A stretch of 64,000 nt of DNA from Vibrio sp. Of7-15 (GCF_022347565.1 NZ_JAKRGH010000015.1:1-64000); one strand, 5' to 3'; shown: positions 17,257-26,201, counted from the stretch's first letter. Numbers and translations: made by a program. Notes: generated by a model from the sequence alone, not told the origin.

Positions 17257-18996
17257 TTATTTAAAAAGAATCTCTTTATAAATAGATTTAAGCTCTGGAT
17301 AATATTCTTTGTCTTCATCGTAGAAAACAAAATATGGGTCAAAAAGAGGGAAGACATCGCTGTATGTATTACAATCATCCTTCGATATTATGTTTTTTGA
17401 TAATAGTTCTTTAAGAAAATCTTGATAAAAACACCGAATACTTTTTATCATTTCTGAACTCCCATCAAATTGAGGGCTGCACAATACCTCCATTATCTTA
17501 TTCTTGTATATCTGAGAACTTTCTACAAAATCGAAGTATTCAAATATCAAGAATTGCCCCATCATATAACGAATAAATGCTTTCGTTTTGCTTGAGTATG
17601 GGTGCTCAACTGACGGCTCAAAAAACGTCATGATCTGCTTATCAATGACATGATTAACAACTGTGTTTATGGTCTCTTCTTCATTGGATAAATCCAAGCT
17701 GTTAATAGACAAAAAGTCATCAATCGTTTGAATGTCTAATTGATAAATCTTGGCAAGTGGTGATACAAACTCCCACCAACTCTTAAATTTATCCTGCTTA
17801 GAAGACATACATACCCAGTTTCTCTGTGTCCATCGGTAGTCTTCACAAAAGAACGCATGATATTTACCTTTGAATAAATCAAGGCTATCGTGAGTTTTAT
17901 CACCTAAAGCTAACAGCCTTTTATACTCACTATCATCACCTTTTAAACAATAAGCAGCATTTGCTTTTACTAACGTTTTAAGGTTATCTCTAAATTTACT
18001 CTTATCGCTGAAGTCTAACCCAAGATCTGAAAATAAAGGGTATATACACCTTTTGGCATAATTATATTCAATCCCAGACCTCTGTAAGCAATCAACAAAC
18101 AACATGTCGGCTAAAACTAACGTAGAAGCCTCGCTCATCATTCGGTATAAAATATAAGCGGTTTTATGCTGCTTAGAGTTCGCTCCTGTATAAATAAGAT
18201 CAGGAATTAAGAAATGACAAAAATCGTGAACGATAAATGTGGTTTCATGGATTGGGTCTTTTTTGCGTGTTAATGGAACACCAGCATTAAGACCAGGTAG
18301 CCAATAGTTTTTCTGCCTACGATTCACTGCGGAACGAAAAAACACGCCACTATCTAACACTTTGTCAAATAAATGGTTAAAGCCGATATCATTAACTACC
18401 GGGTTCTGTATGTACGAATTACTCTTCATGAAGTCTTTCACAGACAGCTCAAAGTCAATCACTTCCTTGGCTTTCTGTGGATAATAATACATATTCAGCG
18501 GCACTTTATAATGAATATGATCTTCAATAAATTGAGAGATAGTCATATCACGAGAGGAGACTTTTAACCCTTTCTCCTTTAATTCGTGATAACTTGTGTG
18601 CGTTTCTTTAACCACAAACACATCATCCCAACCAAAAACGCGGTTTCCGTCTTGGCATCTCAGAGCAAAATCAAGATACCCTTTCGTAATATGGCGATAA
18701 CGCTTTTTCACCACCTTTCCATTAGAAAGCGTATACACATCCAACACGGAGTGATGATCCACAAGCTCAAGGTCAATAAAATCGCAAACCTCCTCTGTAT
18801 CTGCCTTATACAAGTGAGTCGATTCTTGTATAAAAGCAAGCAGCTTAGGATCTTTATCCAATAAGTCTTGCATGATCTGAGACTTTGGTACCGGTGTTAA
18901 ATCTTGAATGACGTTAATATCATAAAGCGAAAAACATTTACCAAATTCCGTTACTTTATTCTTTTCATCTGTATGAAGTATTACTCGTGCTTTCAC
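17257..18996 (-). CDS. Ham1/ITPase-like domain fused to an unknown metal-binding-like domain
   Basis: A 579-residue protein. Residues 1-160 look like a degenerate Ham1/RdgB nucleotide pyrophosphatase: HTDEKNKVTEF near the start, then GNRVFGWDDVFVV (family FGxDP-x-F) and KVSSRD (family I-S-H-R). The family's catalytic Asp-Asp pair is replaced by QEST at about 57-60. Residues 161-579 are of unknown type, with a striking cluster H250-E251, H257-D258, H261 (HETTFIVHDFCHF) and Glu289 in MSEAST, a likely metal site. The gene overlaps the upstream ITPase-like gene by 4 bp (ATGA), so translation is coupled. I cannot name the second domain. Confidence 0.6.
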   Translation of the reverse strand: MKARVILHTDEKNKVTEFGKCFSLYDINVIQDLTPVPKSQIMQDLLDKDPKLLAFIQESTHLYKADTEEVCDFIDLELVDHHSVLDVYTLSNGKVVKKRYRHITKGYLDFALRCQDGNRVFGWDDVFVVKETHTSYHELKEKGLKVSSRDMTISQFIEDHIHYKVPLNMYYYPQKAKEVIDFELSVKDFMKSNSYIQNPVVNDIGFNHLFDKVLDSGVFFRSAVNRRQKNYWLPGLNAGVPLTRKKDPIHETTFIVHDFCHFLIPDLIYTGANSKQHKTAYILYRMMSEASTLVLADMLFVDCLQRSGIEYNYAKRCIYPLFSDLGLDFSDKSKFRDNLKTLVKANAAYCLKGDDSEYKRLLALGDKTHDSLDLFKGKYHAFFCEDYRWTQRNWVCMSSKQDKFKSWWEFVSPLAKIYQLDIQTIDDFLSINSLDLSNEEETINTVVNHVIDKQIMTFFEPSVEHPYSSKTKAFIRYMMGQFLIFEYFDFVESSQIYKNKIMEVLCSPQFDGSSEMIKSIRCFYQDFLKELLSKNIISKDDCNTYSDVFPLFDPYFVFYDEDKEYYPELKSIYKEILFK

Positions 18997-19532
18997 TGAA
19001 ATTCACCATCCCATTTCTTTATTGGATCTAGCTTTAAACTCCACTGATCATTTAAAAAATTCTTGAGAGCTAAATACCTAGGATTCAGCTCAGGCGGCAT
19101 CTCTTCACCTAATGTCTTAGTTGCACCATTTGGTAAAAAAAATGGGGCAATACCAAATTCGTTCCCTCGGGGTGAAGTGATTATTCCTTCTACAACGCCT
19201 TTGTATATATAAATGGTGTTATTTTTATTTACCCCGATACAGCATTTAAATGAGCTTTTTCGATTCCAATACTTTTCCTTGTGAAACTCTCCTTTCTCTA
19301 AAAACCACCGTACATTAACGCCAATATCAAATCCTTCAATATCTAAAGACACATCATCGATTAAAATTTCATCAGAAAACTGAGATGCTTTATAGCATGT
19401 TATTGTTTCATGATTACTCACAGGCTCTTTCAAATCGATGTCTGTTGTTTCTATTTCATGGCCTGAACTCTCAAGATATTGCTTATATTCATTTATTTTA
19501 TTCAGATTACCTGAGTTTATTTTAATAAGCAT
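18993..19532 (-). CDS. Ham1/RdgB-like non-canonical purine NTP pyrophosphatase paralogue
   Basis: A 179-residue protein. It begins INSGNLNKINEY, matching the family's (T/S)GN-x2-K nucleotide-binding motif. The acidic pair occurs as IDDVSLDIEG (family A-D-D-S-G-L). The segment GIITSPRGNEFGIAPFFLPNGATKTLGEE matches the family's GxI-x(3)-P-xG-x-x-FGYDPIFxP-x-G-x-T-xAE-, but the Asp of FGYDP is Ala, and the last I-S-H-R is replaced by NPRY. Canonical enzymes hydrolyse ITP or XTP to monophosphates. The altered residues make the substrate uncertain. It has a 4-bp overlap with the following gene and a 16-bp gap after the kinase gene. Confidence 0.7.
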   Translation of the reverse strand: MLIKINSGNLNKINEYKQYLESSGHEIETTDIDLKEPVSNHETITCYKASQFSDEILIDDVSLDIEGFDIGVNVRWFLEKGEFHKEKYWNRKSSFKCCIGVNKNNTIYIYKGVVEGIITSPRGNEFGIAPFFLPNGATKTLGEEMPPELNPRYLALKNFLNDQWSLKLDPIKKWDGEFQ

Positions 19533-19548
19533 GATTTACCTTTTCACA

Positions 19549-20247
19549 TTAAGAAAAAACTAAAGATGTTTGCTCTAAAACCTCGTTAGTTAATTGTTCA
19601 ATATTTTTATTCGCATCAACCTGAACTAAAACCCCACGCTCTTCAAAAAGCTTTTTTAATGGCTTTGTTTTTTCTTCAAAAACATCAAGCCTTTTATTGA
19701 TGGCATCTTCAGTGTCATCTTCTCTTCTAAAGAGATCTAAACCACACCTATCACATTTGCCTTCAACTTTAGGGGGATGAAAGCGATCATGAAAGTTACT
19801 CTCACATCCAGAGCAAAATAACCTTCCTTTTAATCGTTTTACCACTTCATCACGTTTTATTGAAAAATATAATACTGAAGCAATTTCTTTTCCTTGAGAT
19901 TCTAATATCTTCTCAAGAAAATTAAGATGATCTATTTGCTTTGGATAACCATCAAGAATCAAGCCTTTATCATATTTTGGAGAACTAAGCTCATTACTCA
20001 AGTAATCAAATGTTAAGTCATTTGGTATGGGTACACCAAGATTCATATAGTGAAGCATTTTTTTACCAAGTTCGGTTTTCTTTTCTGCTTCTTTTCTATA
20101 CAACTCTCCAGTGGAAAGGTGAGGAATATTTAATTTACCCTCATCAGCCAATATTTTTCCCTGTGTTCCTTTGCCTGAGCCTGGAAAACCCATAAATAAA
20201 ATAACTTTACTTTTCAATCCCTTGTTATTATCAACCGTACCTTTCAC
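19549..20247 (-). CDS. Adenylate kinase paralogue with Cys4 zinc lid
   Basis: A 232-residue nucleoside monophosphate kinase. It has the P-loop GFPGSGKGTQ, the NMP-binding stretch HLSTGELYRKEA and the lid with two cysteine pairs (FCSGC and CDRCG) that should bind zinc, as in Gram-positive adenylate kinases. The lid arginines (RREDDTEDAINKRL) are kept. The family's DGFPRT motif reads DGYPKQ, so the substrate-contacting Arg is Lys. Housekeeping Adk in Vibrio is about 214 residues with a zinc-free lid, so this is an accessory copy. It probably phosphorylates AMP or a related nucleotide for the surrounding cluster. Confidence 0.8.
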   Translation of the reverse strand: MKGTVDNNKGLKSKVILFMGFPGSGKGTQGKILADEGKLNIPHLSTGELYRKEAEKKTELGKKMLHYMNLGVPIPNDLTFDYLSNELSSPKYDKGLILDGYPKQIDHLNFLEKILESQGKEIASVLYFSIKRDEVVKRLKGRLFCSGCESNFHDRFHPPKVEGKCDRCGLDLFRREDDTEDAINKRLDVFEEKTKPLKKLFEERGVLVQVDANKNIEQLTNEVLEQTSLVFS

Positions 20248-20274
20248 TTTTCTTACCCTAGCCTATAAACCAAA

Positions 20275-21159
20275 TTACAACGCTGCTTGCTCTGGCTCAA
20301 AAGCCCAAATTCCATGCACAATTTCTAATGAGAAATCGGGCTCGATATCAGTAAACCCAAGATCATGCATCAAGGTTCTAAGTGCTTTTGCTTTCTTAAA
20401 TAGCTGCTCAAGTGAGTCACTTTCGTCGGTATAAGTAAACTCATTAGAACGATAACTCCATCGCTCAGTGTGACTGAAAATAAACCATCCACCTAAATTA
20501 AGCCCTGCCTCTGAGCAAGCATTCATTAGATCATTTAATTTCAATGGCATCTCAGGGTATTTATCTTTAGGAATATTAAATCCAAAATGCAATTCGTACG
20601 TTGGAATTGGATCACAGAGATACTTTGAAAAATTTGATAATAAAGACATATCAACGAATACAGGCTCAAACTCATGCTCTGTTATTACAGAACCATCAGT
20701 ATCAAACTTCCATAAACCGATATATTCTTCGATCTCAACCATTCTTCTTGTTTCTTTTTTTGTTTTTTCTGTTGCAAGAAGAACAGCATTCATTGCTTCA
20801 TGATCAAAGACATCGCCAAATCGACCAGTTACAAATGCTTCATCTTTAGAATCTGTGATCTCATGGAAATTCATCATCTGCTGATAAATTAGGTTTTCTT
20901 TAACTTGAGGTCCAAGTTCCAAGTAATTAATAGGGTAAATTTTAAGGTTATCTTTAACACCTTCGGATTGGTTAAAAATTTCCGCCACAATATCGGTTAC
21001 ATCTTCATGACATTCTGCATCAAGGTGGAAGTGTATTCTAGTCGATTTAAAATTTGAATTATCTTCTGGAGGAACAGGATAGTAAGACTGCTTATCAGTA
21101 TAGTAAAATCCATGTTTTCCCAGTTTATCATTATTTTCCATTACATTTAATTCAGACAT
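20275..21159 (-). CDS. Protein of unknown function, first gene of nucleotide cluster
   Basis: A 294-residue, acidic, soluble protein with no signal peptide or membrane helix. RBS-like GGAAAAGAG precedes the ATG. Visible patterns include STRIHFHLDAECHEDV near the N-terminus, VTGRFGDVFDHEAMNAV in the middle, YELHFGFNIPKD, LGGWFIFSHTERWSYRSNEF and a C-terminal FSLEIVHGIWAFEPEQ. Histidines in strand-like settings could bind metal, but no family is recognised. It is 27 bp upstream of the adenylate kinase paralogue and opens the transcription unit, so its product likely works with the nucleotide enzymes. Its function is unknown. Confidence 0.55.
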   Translation of the reverse strand: MSELNVMENNDKLGKHGFYYTDKQSYYPVPPEDNSNFKSTRIHFHLDAECHEDVTDIVAEIFNQSEGVKDNLKIYPINYLELGPQVKENLIYQQMMNFHEITDSKDEAFVTGRFGDVFDHEAMNAVLLATEKTKKETRRMVEIEEYIGLWKFDTDGSVITEHEFEPVFVDMSLLSNFSKYLCDPIPTYELHFGFNIPKDKYPEMPLKLNDLMNACSEAGLNLGGWFIFSHTERWSYRSNEFTYTDESDSLEQLFKKAKALRTLMHDLGFTDIEPDFSLEIVHGIWAFEPEQAAL

Positions 21160-21718
21160 AGGCTGACTCTTTTCCAGTTAGTTATTAAGTTTAATTGTTT
21201 ATTATTGATGTTTATTTTTATAGCACAAATAATCTATATAAATAGAAAACGTAGAATAATAAACAATCAATCTATAAACTAGATTGATTACTTTAACCCT
21301 TCATTTAACATGGTTATATAGATTAATTACTCATTACAAATTCTAAAACCTAAAATAATAAAGTGGTAAAGGCGAATTATAAAAAAATAAAAAGTGAATC
21401 ATTCAAATAATACATTTACCAATAGGATTATTTTTCGGGAATGATAACTTCAACAATTAACAACGCAACAAAAACATAATAAAAACAAATCTAAAATGAG
21501 ACATAACATATACAATCAGAATCAGTGCACAACAAAAGTTAAACACTTGTTGCATTTATGATTCAATAGTATTAGCATTGAAACTTTATAAAACAAGTAG
21601 CACTGAAAGGATGGATTTTATATCAGAAGGATAAATAAGTAGAAAAATAAGAAAGGTGATTAAAAGTGTAAGTGGCAGAGCCCTTTTATCTACAGAACTC
21701 TGACAGGAACTAGAACGA
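21160..21718. other. Long AT-rich leader region of the nucleotide cluster
   Basis: 559 bp with no gene, very AT-rich with many A and T runs, flanked by the leftward cluster and a leftward LysR gene. It should contain the cluster promoter and the LysR terminator. A perfect inverted repeat lies at 21265-21289. The composition suggests H-NS-type silencing, which is inference. Confidence 0.45.
21265..21289. promoter_or_regulatory. 10-bp perfect inverted repeat upstream of nucleotide cluster
   Basis: AATCAATCTA (21265-21274), spacer TAAAC, TAGATTGATT (21280-21289). It is centred about 118 bp upstream of the first ATG of the cluster. A related half (TAGATTAATTAC) occurs near 21320. It could be an operator for an unidentified regulator. 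Confidence 0.4.
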
Positions 21719-22624
21719 CTACTGACCCTTTTTTACGGTGCTATATTCAGCTTTATACATACGTTCAATCTCATCTATCATCCAATTCATAACTTTACCA
21801 CACCCTTTATCTCGGCGTTTTACTACCGCCATTTCTACCCACAACGAAGACGGAATATTTTCTGTTGAAAGCTCCACCACCTGATCGGTATACCAATCGG
21901 ACTCGACAATGTGCTCTGGCACCAGCGCCCAACCTAAGCCACGTATCACTAACGACGTAATGTAATAGTAGCTATCTATATACCAATGATTTGCAGAAAT
22001 TGGTTTTTCTTGTGTTTCTCCGACCCGATCACGAATCACCAGTTGACGGTAACCATTTAAATCATTCAGTGTGGGAGGGGTATCAGACACCAAACCATGA
22101 TTAGGAGCAGTGATTAAAATATTTTTAAACTGACCGATGGGCATCATTTCTAATGAATCCGGGAGCTGATTTAAATGAAACAGAATTCCTAAATCGGCTT
22201 TCTTCTCATCCACCCATTTGGCAATGTCATCTCGCGAACCATTAATAATGGTCAGTTTTAATTGAGGAAACAGCTCCCCGATGGTTTGAAAGAAACACTC
22301 AAAAGACACAATCGGTACGGCTTCATCCATTGCCACAACCAGCGCAATTTCTTCACCAACAGCCGACGTCATGGCACGTGCTTCTAAACGCTGACACTGA
22401 TCCAACACCGCTTGCGCTTCTAGGAACATTTCTTCTCCAGCAGAAGTTAAAACTGGAAGACGTGCACTTCTATCAAACAGCTCAAATCCTAAGTCTGCTT
22501 CTAAGTTCGCAATAGCGGTACTGACCCGTGATTGTGCTTTCCCTAACTTTCTTGCCGCCGCAGAAAACGATCCCTGCTTCACAGACATAACAAAAGCGTC
22601 TAATTGATCTAAGGTCCAATTCAT
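21719..22624 (-). CDS. LysR family transcriptional regulator
   Basis: A 301-residue LysR protein. The N-terminal helix-turn-helix (LDQLDAFVMSVKQGSFSAAARKLGKAQSRVSTAIANLEADLGFELFDR) is followed by the periplasmic-binding-like effector domain. It diverges from a MATE transporter gene with 152 bp between starts, and a dyad at 22642-22667 lies close to its own ATG. The arrangement strongly suggests that it controls the MATE gene and itself. The ligand is unknown. Confidence 0.88.
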   Translation of the reverse strand: MNWTLDQLDAFVMSVKQGSFSAAARKLGKAQSRVSTAIANLEADLGFELFDRSARLPVLTSAGEEMFLEAQAVLDQCQRLEARAMTSAVGEEIALVVAMDEAVPIVSFECFFQTIGELFPQLKLTIINGSRDDIAKWVDEKKADLGILFHLNQLPDSLEMMPIGQFKNILITAPNHGLVSDTPPTLNDLNGYRQLVIRDRVGETQEKPISANHWYIDSYYYITSLVIRGLGWALVPEHIVESDWYTDQVVELSTENIPSSLWVEMAVVKRRDKGCGKVMNWMIDEIERMYKAEYSTVKKGQ

Positions 22625-22641
22625 CTTGATGTTGTATTGTT

Positions 22642-22667
22642 ACTTTACACGATAAGTAAAGTGTAAA
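22642..22667. promoter_or_regulatory. Overlapping dyads, likely LysR site
   Basis: ACTTTAC (22642-22648) pairs with GTAAAGT (22656-22662), and TTTACAC (22644-22650) with GTGTAAA (22661-22667). It sits in the divergent LysR-MATE promoter region. Confidence 0.5.
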
Positions 22668-22776
22668 ACGTATTTGCCTTTCAATCCATCCGCTTTTCGG
22701 ATAGATACTAACTTTCATCAATCTCAAATCGCCTCATAATAAGGTGACTCCTTAAACTTAATACGCAGATACCATC

Positions 22777-24156
22777 ATGACTCATTTTGATTCTAGTGCG
22801 TCTATTGAACGCACCTTTTGGCGTTACGCCATCCCCTCGATTGCTGCCATGCTCATTAATGGCCTCTATCAAATCATTGATGGCATTTTTGTTGGTAACT
22901 ACATTGGTGCCGACGGGCTAGCTGGCGTCAATATGGCTTGGCCTGTGGTTTGTATTATTGCCGCCCTCGGGCTCATGGTTGGCATGGGCAGCGGTAGCTT
23001 AATGTCGATGAATAAAGGTGAAGGTGACCCTGTAACCGCCAAAGCAGCATTAAGCTCAGGGTTGTGGCTACTTTTATCGCTGGGGCTTATTTCCATGGGG
23101 CTGCTCATGGCGTTTGGTACTCCATTACTATTAGCGCAAGGTGCTCAAGGGAATACCCTCGCATTAGCCCATGACTATATTGATGTGTTTGTGTATGGCG
23201 GTATTTTTTCATTAGCAGCAACAGCCCTGCCGCTACTGATCCGAAATGATGAGAGCCCAACCTTTGCCACCATTTTAATGATTGTGGGAGCTGTAACTAA
23301 TATTGTATTAGATTATGTGTTTATCGCACTGCTTGATTGGGCGTTATACGGTGCCGCTCTTGCAACGGTTATTGCTCAAGCCATTGTCACGCTGTTAGGT
23401 ATTGGCTATTTCTTTACTCGTTATTCCAATTTAACGCTGTCTTTGCCTACTCTCACCTTTGATTTTGGCTTAGCCGCTAAAGCAATTGCACTCGGCTCAT
23501 CCTGTTTAGTGATGTACCTATACACCAGCTTTGTTATTGCTATTCATAATAAACTCATGATGGATTATGGATCAGCGACCACAGTAGGTGCTTATGCCAT
23601 CATTGGTTATTTAATGATGATCTATTACTTTCTCGCTCAAGGTATTGCGGAAGGGGTTCAACCACCAGTAAGTTACTACTTTGGTGCGAAACAAGCCGAT
23701 AACATCCGTAAAATGATGGTACTTGGCACCAAAATGGTGATTGCATCAGGGGTTGTGATTACAGTATTGCTCAATGCATTCCCTGTGTGGGTAACGGAGT
23801 TTTTCAGTAATAACGATGCAGAATTAGTGCTTCAAACGAAAAATGGCATCCACTTACATCTGTTAGCCATGTATTTAGATGGCTTTATTGTGTTAGCTTC
23901 GGTGTATTTCATGGCCGTTAACCAAGGCGGAAAAGCGCTAGCAGTATCTGCAGGTAATATGCTCGTTCAGCTGCCTTTCCTCTATGTGATGCCAAAATGG
24001 TTAGGGTTAGACGGCGTATGGCTAGCCGTACCTTTATCTAACATAGCGCTATTTGTGATTGTTGCGCCACTGGTATGGTGGGACATTAAACAGCGCTGCC
24101 ACTCCATAGCACCCTCGACACCTAGCATGACAGGCAAGCTTGCGACTGCCGATTAA
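22777..24156 (+). CDS. MATE family efflux transporter
   Basis: A 459-residue inner-membrane protein of twelve helices. The start IERTFWRYAIPSIAAMLINGLYQIIDGIFVGNYIGADGLAGVN is the typical MATE first repeat (P-S-x-x-M-x-x-x-x-x-x-x-D-xxFVG). The second half repeats it with GAYAIIGYLMMIYYFLAQGIAEGVQPPVSYYFGAKQ. Members exchange drugs or metabolites for Na+ or H+. It is divergent from a LysR gene that probably regulates it. The sub-family resembles the DinF/NorM-like group, but the substrate is not predictable. Confidence 0.92.
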   Translation: MTHFDSSASIERTFWRYAIPSIAAMLINGLYQIIDGIFVGNYIGADGLAGVNMAWPVVCIIAALGLMVGMGSGSLMSMNKGEGDPVTAKAALSSGLWLLLSLGLISMGLLMAFGTPLLLAQGAQGNTLALAHDYIDVFVYGGIFSLAATALPLLIRNDESPTFATILMIVGAVTNIVLDYVFIALLDWALYGAALATVIAQAIVTLLGIGYFFTRYSNLTLSLPTLTFDFGLAAKAIALGSSCLVMYLYTSFVIAIHNKLMMDYGSATTVGAYAIIGYLMMIYYFLAQGIAEGVQPPVSYYFGAKQADNIRKMMVLGTKMVIASGVVITVLLNAFPVWVTEFFSNNDAELVLQTKNGIHLHLLAMYLDGFIVLASVYFMAVNQGGKALAVSAGNMLVQLPFLYVMPKWLGLDGVWLAVPLSNIALFVIVAPLVWWDIKQRCHSIAPSTPSMTGKLATAD

Positions 24157-24354
24157 TTTATTTCCTAAGGCACTGACTTTTAAGCGGTGCCTTAATTTTC
24201 TCTTACGACCTACCCTGTGACGTTCTTAGCCTAATAACAACCAAAGACAAAATTACATAACTTGGAATCTACATCTCGAAAGTACATCAGCAGAATCGTT
24301 ACAGTAGATATGCAACTAAATTATTATTTTTGTAATTAGCACAAGGAATGACAC

Positions 24355-24894
24355 ATGCTAAAACAAACATCCACTGCACTGGTTATTGTTGATGTGCAAG
24401 GAAAGCTCGCTCAAGCGATGCACGAAAAAGATCAACTTATCCAAAAAATCAAACAATCCATTCGTGGCGCTCAAGCGTTAAACCTACCCATTGTTTGGAT
24501 CGAGCAATACCCAAAAGGTCTCGGCCCAACGACACCAGAAGTGGCAGAGCTGCTCACGGATCTTTCCCCGTTAGAAAAAACCACCTTTAGTGCGTGGGGT
24601 AATGCAAACATCGTAAAACACATACAAAGCTTAAACGTCAACCAGCTTGTAGTATGCGGAATAGAAAGCCACATTTGCGTTTACCAATCAGTAATGGATT
24701 TTCTGGCTAATGGATTCCATGTGGAAGTAATTGAAGATGCGGTCTCATCTCGCACCCTTCAAAACAAACAAATGGGGTTAAATAAAATGCATCAAGCCGG
24801 GGCGCAATCCACCTGCACTGAAATGTGGTTATTTGAACTATTACAAGATGCCAAACACCCCTGCTTTCGAGATATTCAGGCCATTATCAAATAA
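24355..24894 (+). CDS. Isochorismatase-family cysteine hydrolase
   Basis: A 179-residue cytoplasmic hydrolase. The triad residues are visible: Asp in VIVDVQGKLA, Lys in LEKTTFSAWG, and the nucleophile Cys in VVCGIESHICVYQSVMDFL (cis-peptide region G-I-E-S-H-x-C-V). The sub-group looks like YcaC-type or related hydrolases with an uncertain amide or ester substrate. RBS AAGGA precedes the ATG. It stands alone, with a decayed SDR fragment downstream on the other strand. Confidence 0.85.
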   Translation: MLKQTSTALVIVDVQGKLAQAMHEKDQLIQKIKQSIRGAQALNLPIVWIEQYPKGLGPTTPEVAELLTDLSPLEKTTFSAWGNANIVKHIQSLNVNQLVVCGIESHICVYQSVMDFLANGFHVEVIEDAVSSRTLQNKQMGLNKMHQAGAQSTCTEMWLFELLQDAKHPCFRDIQAIIK

Positions 24895-25277
24895 CCTGAA
24901 TTCAAGGAAACAACCACTTTTCCTACCGATAAACCACTACACACCAGTGGCATAAGAGGCTTTATCCGACACAAGCCAAACAATCACTTCTGCCACTTCT
25001 TCTGACTGCCCATCTCGATTCATAAGAAAACAAGACTTAACCAGCTTCCCTGTTTCACTCTATTTTTATCCCATAAACGAGATTGTTTATTAACAGAACA
25101 AACAAAATAACGTCAAGATTCCTTACCAGTTACATAACCCTACCTACAATTTCTCTCATTTTTCGGAAAATAAAGCTCGTAAAAACGGCAAACAACAAGG
25201 GGAGCTAGCCCAAACCACCTTGGTTCTGATAAAATCAGCGCTAAGTTATCCCTAACAAAAACAGAGAGAACATTCCA
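24895..25277. other. Intergenic region with an SDR remnant
   Basis: Between the isochorismatase-like gene and the yeeN-type gene. It contains the leftward SDR remnant described separately and the promoter of the yeeN-type gene (RBS AGAGAG before 25278). I see nothing else. Confidence 0.45.
24935..25032 (-). pseudogene. C-terminal fragment of a short-chain dehydrogenase
   Basis: Read leftward, this encodes NRDGQSEEVAEVIVWLVSD then KASYATGV and a stop, which is the usual SDR ending (R-x-G-x-x-EE-VAE-x-I-x-WL-x-SD-x-ASY-x-TG). No Rossmann motif or YxxxK is found upstream, so only a fragment survives. Confidence 0.65.
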
Positions 25278-26000
25278 ATGGGAAGAAGTTTTGAAGTGCG
25301 CAAGGCCTCAATGGCAAAAACACAAGGCGCAAAAATCAAAGTTTATTCTAAGTACGGTAAAGAGATTTACGTTTGTGCTAAAAACGGTGGTACAGATCCA
25401 GACATGAACTTGTCTCTACGTCATCTGATTTCAAAAGCGAAAAAAGACAACGTACCTGTTCACGTTATTGACAAAGCACTGGACAAAGCTGCTGGCGGCG
25501 GTGGTGAAGACTACTCTGCAGCACGCTACGAAGGTTTTGGCCCAGGTGGCTGTAGCGTAATCGTTGACTGTCTAACAGATAACGGCAACCGTACATTCCA
25601 AGATGTTCGCCAATGTTTTGTTAAAAACTACGCAAAAATCGGTGGCCCTGGCGCTGTTGCTCACATGTTCGATCACCAAGCTGTATTCCAGTTCAAAGGT
25701 GATGACGAAGAAGCAGTACTAGAAACACTAATGATGGCTGACGTTGACGTGAGCGACATCGAACTAGAAAACGGCGTAATCACAGTATTTGCTCCTCACA
25801 CTGAATTCTTCAAAGTGAAAAGCACAATCACTGCTGAAATGCCTGACGTAACACTGGACGTTGAAGAAATCACGTTTGTACCTCAAACAATGACTGAGGT
25901 AACTGGTGATGACGTAGCACAGTTCGAGAAATTCCTAGACATGCTAGACGACTGTGATGACGTACAACAGGTATACCACAACGCAGAAATCAAAGCGTAA
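25278..26000 (+). CDS. yeeN: YebC/PmpR family protein, YeeN type
   Basis: A 240-residue protein starting [32 protein letters not shown], the start of the YeeN branch of the YebC family (YebC itself begins MAGHSKW). Core motifs are present: [29 protein letters not shown] and [24 protein letters not shown]. YebC proteins act on translation of difficult peptides or as DNA-binding regulators; the exact role of the YeeN branch is not established. It is a single gene with a strong terminator at 26026. Confidence 0.9.
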   Translation: MGRSFEVRKASMAKTQGAKIKVYSKYGKEIYVCAKNGGTDPDMNLSLRHLISKAKKDNVPVHVIDKALDKAAGGGGEDYSAARYEGFGPGGCSVIVDCLTDNGNRTFQDVRQCFVKNYAKIGGPGAVAHMFDHQAVFQFKGDDEEAVLETLMMADVDVSDIELENGVITVFAPHTEFFKVKSTITAEMPDVTLDVEEITFVPQTMTEVTGDDVAQFEKFLDMLDDCDDVQQVYHNAEIKA

Positions 26001-26025
26001 TCATATACCTTATAAAATACGAAAG

Positions 26026-26051
26026 CCGAGCAACGACTGCTCGGTTTTTTT
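26026..26051 (+). terminator. Rho-independent terminator of yeeN-type gene
   Basis: CCGAGCA, loop ACGAC, TGCTCGG, then seven T. It is a textbook intrinsic terminator. Confidence 0.9.
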
Positions 26052-26201
26052 ATACCTGCTCTTTTCTTTTTACCACCACCGCTCCTACTCATCTGACAAC
26101 CTCAACTCGATTCAAAATGAGCAATTTTGTACAAAAAAATCATACCAAAATGTTTTATGATAAATGAAAACCGCCATGTATAGATTGCAGTAAGGACTCA
26201 A

